The notes beneath the pieces are model-generated. The model ran no database searches. It saw nothing but the letters and a program-made list of their open reading frames with translations, and had not been told where the DNA came from. Positions 63,899 through 64,000 of a stretch of DNA of 64,000 nt are shown in pieces. Location of the stretch: assembly GCF_021698855.1 (NCBI RefSeq), contig NZ_WWFA01000003.1, positions 141,850 through 205,849 on the forward strand. The letters run 5' to 3'. Position numbers and translations under genes: made by a program. The DNA comes from Lactobacillus sp. S2-2. GTDB lineage: Bacteria > Bacillota > Bacilli > Lactobacillales > Lactobacillaceae. Position 1 is the first letter of the stretch; the number at the start of each line of letters is the position of its first letter.

Positions 63899-63945
63899 AA
63901 AAATTTTGCACTTCCTATTCTTCAAACTTATATCCAATATAGCAT

Positions 63946-63986
63946 AAAAAAAACCGCTTAACCATAGTAGATTAAACGGTTTTTAC
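63946..63986. terminator. terminator of a gene beyond the window
   Basis: AAAACCG(C)TTAA / TTAA(A)CGGTTTT stem with T-runs on both sides, upstream of the symporter; it likely ends a neighbour to the right. Confidence 0.65.
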
Positions 63987-64000
63987 AAATTGCGCGGCAA

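Overview
The window is chromosomal DNA of a very AT-rich, low-GC Gram-positive bacterium. Signs of a Lactobacillaceae member are the complete oppA-oppB-oppC-oppD-oppF operon, T-box leaders in front of amino-acid genes, a D-2-hydroxyacid dehydrogenase, a GH25 lysozyme with SH3-like repeats, zwf plus gnd (the oxidative branch used by heterofermenters) and the zinc-free form of ribosomal protein S14. An Apilactobacillus- or Fructilactobacillus-like host is my best guess; this rests on gene style and base composition only. I see no rRNA, tRNA, CRISPR array or intact transposase.

Layout. 0-10.8 kb: DUF2316 protein, XRE/ImmA-type metallopeptidase, Opp peptide importer, ABC exporter, MFS permease. 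10.9-20 kb: frameshifted ASCH gene, membrane proteins, GH25 lysozyme, aquaglyceroporin, a T-box controlled brnQ, SAP/DUF6434 protein, CAP-domain protein, XRE regulator with a small membrane protein, D-lactate-type dehydrogenase. 20-24.8 kb: TetR with a MacB-like ABC exporter and its palindromic operator, then an acetoin/diacetyl reductase divergent from a second TetR across a 26-bp perfect palindrome, and an SMR efflux protein. 24.8-29.1 kb: a decaying block in which a matrixin-like protease, an acetyltransferase and an alpha/beta hydrolase are broken and a LysR regulator has no normal start codon. 29.2-35.5 kb: rpsN, alpha-carbonic anhydrase, and the threonine pathway (aspartate kinase and homoserine dehydrogenase, divergent from thrC-thrB-ACT protein).

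35.6-49 kb: a large membrane protein, a reverse transcriptase of the host-defence type that lacks its 5' end, an unknown protein, EamA permease, a PTS-IIC-like permease behind a leader-peptide attenuator, an Old Yellow Enzyme gene with a nonsense codon, pstS, an XRE regulator, and a glycine T-box transcript carrying an M20 peptidase, glyA and a small membrane protein. 49-55.2 kb: a restriction-modification island of different base composition (methylase-like protein, GIY-YIG/helicase/methylase-N-half fusion, NPPY methylase half) preceded by the decayed start of an older restriction gene. 55.4-64 kb: a small membrane protein, a methionine T-box transcript with two MetQ-like binding proteins and a second M20 peptidase, zwf, gnd, a strongly promoted 30-codon reading frame whose ribosome binding site is folded into a hairpin, and a DctA/GltT-type symporter.

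The best candidates for new biology are: (i) the pairing of two M20 peptidase paralogues with a Gly and a Met T-box; (ii) the attenuator with an aromatic-rich leader peptide before the PTS-IIC-like gene; (iii) the 62.3-kb structured short ORF with no downstream gene on its strand; (iv) the three-gene restriction island with a methylase divided between two overlapping ORFs; and (v) the 5'-truncated defence reverse transcriptase with its convergent unknown neighbour.
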